Shown here: in pieces, positions 60,204 through 64,000 of the stretch
Numbering within the stretch: the first letter of the stretch is position 1
Layout: every line of letters starts with the position of its first letter
NCBI RefSeq assembly: GCF_003054225.1
Contig: NZ_QBKQ01000001.1
Span: forward strand, 558,001-622,000
DNA length: 64,000 nucleotides
DNA from: Christiangramia gaetbulicola
Lineage (GTDB): Bacteria > Bacteroidota > Bacteroidia > Flavobacteriales > Flavobacteriaceae
Direction of reading: 5' to 3'
Notes under the pieces: model-generated
Databases searched by the model: none
The model's input: the letters and a program-made list of their open reading frames with translations, nothing else
Told to the model about the DNA's origin: nothing
Made by a program: the position numbers and the translations under genes

Positions 60204-62618
60204 ATGCATAAGATATTCAGCTTTGGATTCTGGAATTCCATCGCCCGCCTTATTCTAAGAAACAGGATCATCATCATCATTTTGATCGCCGTTGCCACGT
60301 TCTTACTTTCTACACAATGGAAGAACATGCGCTTTTCTTATACGGAAGCCAATCTGATGCCTAAGGACCATCCGGTCAATATCAGTTATGATGATTTCCT
60401 GAATAAGTTTGGTGAAGAGGGAAATCTTATTTTATTAGGAGTTCAGGATTCGGCACTTTTTACGCCTGAAAAGTTCAAAGCATGGAACGAACTTACTCGC
60501 AAGCTTACCTCCTATCCAGAAGTAGATCATATCATTTCCCCGGCAAGTCTTCAGGAACTTAAAAAGTTTGAAGACCCCAAGCGCTTTGAAATGGTGCCGG
60601 TTTTACCAGACAACGAACCAGACAGTACCCAACTGAAGGAGTTTGAAAAAAAGCTTTTTACAGCGCTGCCTTTTTACGAGAACCTGGTTTATAGTTCGCA
60701 TTCGAATACCATCCAATCTGCGATGTATCTGAATAAAGAACTAGTGAATACAAAAGCCCGAAAGATCTTTGTTCTGGAAGAACTGGACCCGCTAATCCAG
60801 GAATTCGAAGAAAAATATGATATTGACGTTCGCGTTTCGGGGATGCCTTATATACGAACCCTGAACGCTCAGAATATCGTAGACGAAATTGGATTATTTA
60901 TCCTGGCCGCTCTACTGGTAACTTCATTGATCTTCTTTTTCTTTTTCAGATCAATAAGAGCTACATTAATTTCAATGTTCACGGTTTGTATCGGGGTGAT
61001 GTGGGCCTTCGGGGTAATTGGATTGCTGCATTATGAGATCACTATCCTAACCGCATTGATCCCTCCACTAATTATCGTGATAGGTATCCCGAACTGTATT
61101 TTCCTGATCAACAAATATCAACAGGAGATCAAAAAGCATGGAAACCAGGCTAAATCTTTACAAAGGGTTATTACCAAAGTAGGGAACGCTACTTTATTAA
61201 CGAACCTTACTACGGCTTCAGGTTTCGCCACTTTTATTTTAACCGACAGTCAGTTGTTAAGAGAATTTGGAGTGGTAGCCTCTATAAATATCATCGCTAT
61301 ATTTGTATTGAGCTTACTGATAATTCCTATAATCTACAGCTACCTAAACCCTCCAAAGGATAGGCACTTAAGACACTTAACTAAAAAGTGGATCGGTGGT
61401 CTAACGGCCTGGATGGAGAACATGGTTAGAAACCACAGGATCGCCATCTACATCACTTCGCTAGTTTTACTCGTTGCAAGCATCATCGGTATATACACTA
61501 TCAAGATCTCCGGAAGCATCCTGGAAGACATGCCGCATAACACCGCTTTCTATAAGGACGTGAAATTTTTTGAGAGTGAATTCGACGGGGTGATGCCTCT
61601 GGAAATTCTTATTGACACTAAAAGACCTAAGGGAGTGATGAAACTCTCAACCCTGAAAAGGATGGACGAACTGGAGAGTTTTATCCAGGACATTCCTGAA
61701 CTTTCAAAACCGCTTTCGGTGAACAGGCTGGTGAAATATTCCAAGCAGGCATATTATAACGGCAATCCAAAATATTATCAGTTGCCTTCTTCGCAGGAGC
61801 GCAATTTTATAATGCCTTACGCGAAAAGTCTTTCGTCCAGTGAAGGAATTATGCAGTCCTATGTAGATTCTACAGGGCAATATGCACGTATCACGACTTT
61901 TATGAAAGACGTGGGCACCGAAAAAATGGAAGAGATCGAAAATGATCTGCTGCCACAGATAAATAAAATATTCCCTGAAGACAGGTATGATGTTTCTATA
62001 ACCGGGAAAGCCCTGCTTTTCCAGAAAGGGACCAATTACCTGGTAAAGAACCTTATCATTTCCCTGGGGCTGGCCATCATTCTAATCGCCATTTTAATGG
62101 CCTGGATGTTCAGGAGTTTTAGAATGATCATTATCTCTTTAGTACCAAACCTATTACCCTTACTGGTAACAGCAGGAGTCATGGGATTCCTTGGTGTACC
62201 TATAAAACCATCCACTATACTGGTTTTTAGTATCGCCTTCGGTATTTCTGTGGATGATACCATACACTTCCTGGCAAAGTACCGACAGGAACTAAAGGCT
62301 AATAACTGGAAGATAAAGCGTTCGGTTTATGCTGCCCTAAAAGAGACCGGGGTAAGTATGTTCTATACCTCTATCGTCCTGTTCTTTGGATTTTCAGTAT
62401 TCATGATTAGTAGTTTTGGTGGAACGGTTGCCCTGGGTGGTCTCGTTTCAGCCACACTATTGTTCGCCATGCTGGCCAACCTGTTGTTGCTGCCTTCTTT
62501 ACTTTTATCTCTGGAAAGAAGCATCGCCAACAAGAAGGTTTTAAAAGAACCGGCCATGAAGATCATCGAGACCGAAGAAGATGAAAAAGAGTACAGTATA
62601 ACAGATCGTAAGAATTAA
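60204..62618 (+). CDS. RND/MMPL-family transporter
   Basis: An 804-residue inner-membrane protein with the 12-segment RND layout: one segment at about 21-38, a large periplasmic loop, then five segments, and the same again in the second half. The second half keeps the acidic proton-relay pattern GISVDDTIHFLAKY. The matching site in the first half is GIPNCIFLINKY, with Asn in place of Asp. Such exporters (MMPL, patched-like, hopanoid-type) move lipids or hydrophobic compounds. No membrane-fusion partner is encoded nearby, which also points to a lipid-type exporter. Confidence 0.88.
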   Translation: MHKIFSFGFWNSIARLILRNRIIIIILIAVATFLLSTQWKNMRFSYTEANLMPKDHPVNISYDDFLNKFGEEGNLILLGVQDSALFTPEKFKAWNELTRKLTSYPEVDHIISPASLQELKKFEDPKRFEMVPVLPDNEPDSTQLKEFEKKLFTALPFYENLVYSSHSNTIQSAMYLNKELVNTKARKIFVLEELDPLIQEFEEKYDIDVRVSGMPYIRTLNAQNIVDEIGLFILAALLVTSLIFFFFFRSIRATLISMFTVCIGVMWAFGVIGLLHYEITILTALIPPLIIVIGIPNCIFLINKYQQEIKKHGNQAKSLQRVITKVGNATLLTNLTTASGFATFILTDSQLLREFGVVASINIIAIFVLSLLIIPIIYSYLNPPKDRHLRHLTKKWIGGLTAWMENMVRNHRIAIYITSLVLLVASIIGIYTIKISGSILEDMPHNTAFYKDVKFFESEFDGVMPLEILIDTKRPKGVMKLSTLKRMDELESFIQDIPELSKPLSVNRLVKYSKQAYYNGNPKYYQLPSSQERNFIMPYAKSLSSSEGIMQSYVDSTGQYARITTFMKDVGTEKMEEIENDLLPQINKIFPEDRYDVSITGKALLFQKGTNYLVKNLIISLGLAIILIAILMAWMFRSFRMIIISLVPNLLPLLVTAGVMGFLGVPIKPSTILVFSIAFGISVDDTIHFLAKYRQELKANNWKIKRSVYAALKETGVSMFYTSIVLFFGFSVFMISSFGGTVALGGLVSATLLFAMLANLLLLPSLLLSLERSIANKKVLKEPAMKIIETEEDEKEYSITDRKN

Positions 62619-62642
62619 AAAATATTATTAAAAACAGCCTGC

Positions 62643-62673
62643 TTGCTAAGCTTCAGGCGAAAAACTATCTTTG
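62643..62673 (+). promoter_or_regulatory. Promoter of asnS
   Basis: TTG (62643-62645), a 20-base spacer and TATCTTTG (62666-62673) fit the Bacteroidota pattern. The asnS start lies 22 bases downstream. Confidence 0.6.
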
Positions 62674-62695
62674 TTTTTTTCTAAATTTCAACTAA

Positions 62696-64000
62696 ATGAT
62701 ACAAGCAAAAATCGCTGAAATACTGAAAAGCGATCAGTTTTTACAGGAATACCATGTTCAAGGTTGGGTACGCTCTTTCAGGAGCAATAGGTTTATCGCC
62801 CTTAATGATGGTTCAACCCTAAAAAACCTACAATGTGTTATCGATTTTGAAAATACCGATGAGGAGATAATCAAAAGGATTAATGTAGGAGCAGCGATCT
62901 CTGTGAAAGGGACCTTGAAAGAGAGTCAGGGTAGCCAGCAACGTGAAGAAATTGAAGTTTCAGAAATTGAAATTCTTGGCGACGCCAATCCCGAAGAAGT
63001 TAAGCTTACTATTCTTTCTCCTAAGAAGCATAGTATGGAAAAACTTCGTGAACAGGCACATTTGCGTGTTCGTACCAATACATTTGGCGCTGTGATGCGA
63101 GTAAGAAGCAGACTGTCTTTTGCGGTACATAAATATTTCCAGGACAGGAATTTCTTCTATGTAAACACTCCTATAATCACAGGAAGTGATGCCGAAGGTG
63201 CGGGTGAAATGTTCAAAGTAACCGCGATGGATCTTAAAAATCCTTCTAAGAACGAAGATGGCAGCATCAATTATAAAGAAGATTTCTTCGGAAAAGAGAC
63301 CAATCTTACCGTATCTGGCCAGCTGGAAGCTGAAACTTTCGCTTTAGGTTTAGGACAGGTTTATACCTTTGGACCTACCTTCAGAGCTGAAAATTCTAAT
63401 ACTTCCCGTCACCTGGCTGAATTCTGGATGATAGAACCTGAAGTTGCTTTTTGTGATCTTGATGGGAACATGGACCTTGCTGAAGACTTCATAAAATATG
63501 TATTAAAATACATTATCGAGAACTGTAAAGAAGATCTTGAATTCCTTGCCGAAAGACAGGAAAATGAAGACAAGCTTAAGCCAAAGGCAGATAGAAGCGA
63601 TATGAATCTTCTGGAAAAGCTAAACTTCGTACTGGAGAATAACTTTAAGCGAGTTAGTTATACCGAGGCTATCGAGATCCTTAAAAACTCGAAGCCAAAC
63701 AAGAAGAAAAAGTTCAATTATATCATTGAAGAATGGGGTGCTGACCTGCAAAGTGAGCACGAAAGATATTTAGTTGAAAAACACTTTAAATGTCCTGTAA
63801 TTCTTTTTGATTACCCAGCAAACATCAAGGCCTTCTACATGAGGCTTAATGAGGATGGTAAGACGGTTAGAGCTATGGATATCCTATTCCCTGGAATTGG
63901 TGAGATCGTTGGAGGAAGCCAGCGTGAAGAACGCCTGGACGTACTTAAGGAAAAGATGGCCGAACTGGACATTCCTGAGGAAGAACTTTGGTGGTATCTT
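62696..64000 (+). CDS. asnS: Asparaginyl-tRNA synthetase, cut by window end
   Basis: The first 435 residues of a class II synthetase that charges tRNA-Asn. An N-terminal OB-fold anticodon domain (QGWVRSFRSNRFIALNDGS) is followed by the catalytic core with ITGSDAEGAGEMF, the motif 2 region FRAENSNTSRHLAEFWMIEPE and the start of motif 3 (GEIVGGSQREERLDVL). Typical family length is about 465-480 residues, so roughly 30-45 residues are missing beyond the window. The ATG at 62696 fits the family start (MIQAKIAEIL) and the upstream -7 box. Confidence 0.96.
   Translation, partial: MIQAKIAEILKSDQFLQEYHVQGWVRSFRSNRFIALNDGSTLKNLQCVIDFENTDEEIIKRINVGAAISVKGTLKESQGSQQREEIEVSEIEILGDANPEEVKLTILSPKKHSMEKLREQAHLRVRTNTFGAVMRVRSRLSFAVHKYFQDRNFFYVNTPIITGSDAEGAGEMFKVTAMDLKNPSKNEDGSINYKEDFFGKETNLTVSGQLEAETFALGLGQVYTFGPTFRAENSNTSRHLAEFWMIEPEVAFCDLDGNMDLAEDFIKYVLKYIIENCKEDLEFLAERQENEDKLKPKADRSDMNLLEKLNFVLENNFKRVSYTEAIEILKNSKPNKKKKFNYIIEEWGADLQSEHERYLVEKHFKCPVILFDYPANIKAFYMRLNEDGKTVRAMDILFPGIGEIVGGSQREERLDVLKEKMAELDIPEEELWWYL

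Overview
The window is a low-GC, densely packed stretch of a marine-type Flavobacteriaceae chromosome (Bacteroidota). It looks closest to the Gramella/Christiangramia, Zunongwangia and Salegentibacter group, but that genus-level placement is inference from protein style, not a search. Support for the phylum comes from TonB-dependent receptors with an N-terminal carboxypeptidase-like domain, a T9SS sorting domain, families such as DUF2723, DUF4271, DUF4296 and DUF5686, and many promoters of the Bacteroidota form TTTG-N(about 19)-TAnnTTTG. There is no phage, IS element, CRISPR array or rRNA. Most of the window is core genome; the accessory material is small intergenic repeats and two TonB-receptor loci.

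Layout. 1-4.9 kb: tRNA-Gln, a giant DUF2723 membrane glycosyltransferase-like protein, a 7-nt tandem repeat and a polysaccharide deacetylase. 4.9-6.5 kb: a thioredoxin-fold protein without its CxxC and a membrane metallophosphoesterase. 6.6-16.1 kb: a seven-gene leftward cluster (Na+/solute symporter, acyl-CoA synthetase, secreted alpha/beta hydrolase, unknown helical protein, TonB receptor, second hydrolase, D-3-hydroxybutyrate dehydrogenase). Together it reads as an uptake and catabolic system for 3-hydroxybutyrate, its oligomers or related esters, organised like a polysaccharide utilisation locus; this is the best candidate for an undescribed system. 16.3-20.9 kb: glycosylasparaginase, polA and a DUF3124 lipoprotein. 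21-24.8 kb: a lipocalin-like lipoprotein, rplM-rpsI and rpsB-tsf with structured leaders. 25-28.7 kb: yfiC-like methyltransferase, gcdH and a DUF3050 enzyme, embedded in dispersed palindromic repeats, with one small Cys-rich protein gene. 28.7-33.2 kb: a lipoprotein and an Fe-S cluster (Mrp/ApbC ATPase, NifU domain, ferredoxin-NADP reductase, ferredoxin). 33.3-36 kb: trmB-lysE-ATL operon and a MurG-like glycosyltransferase. 36-42.8 kb: a PhoB/PhoR-like two-component system divergent from a TonB receptor plus an internally duplicated lipoprotein, with 11-bp direct repeats between them. 42.9-46 kb: a stand-alone T9SS sorting-domain protein, a LuxE-like synthetase, a possible structured RNA, a 29-residue membrane protein and tyrS. 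46-57.6 kb: an epimerase, pyrC and a polyprenol-phosphate mannosyltransferase, hemD, pckA, saccharopine dehydrogenase-like, Lrp, a zinc peptidase and pyrH-frr. 57.6-64 kb: a DUF5686 outer-membrane protein, an RND exporter, and asnS cut by the window end.

Several start codons were moved downstream of the longest open frame because of signal peptides, family starts or promoter boxes. Three genes have a -7 box only four bases before the ATG, which suggests leaderless transcripts.
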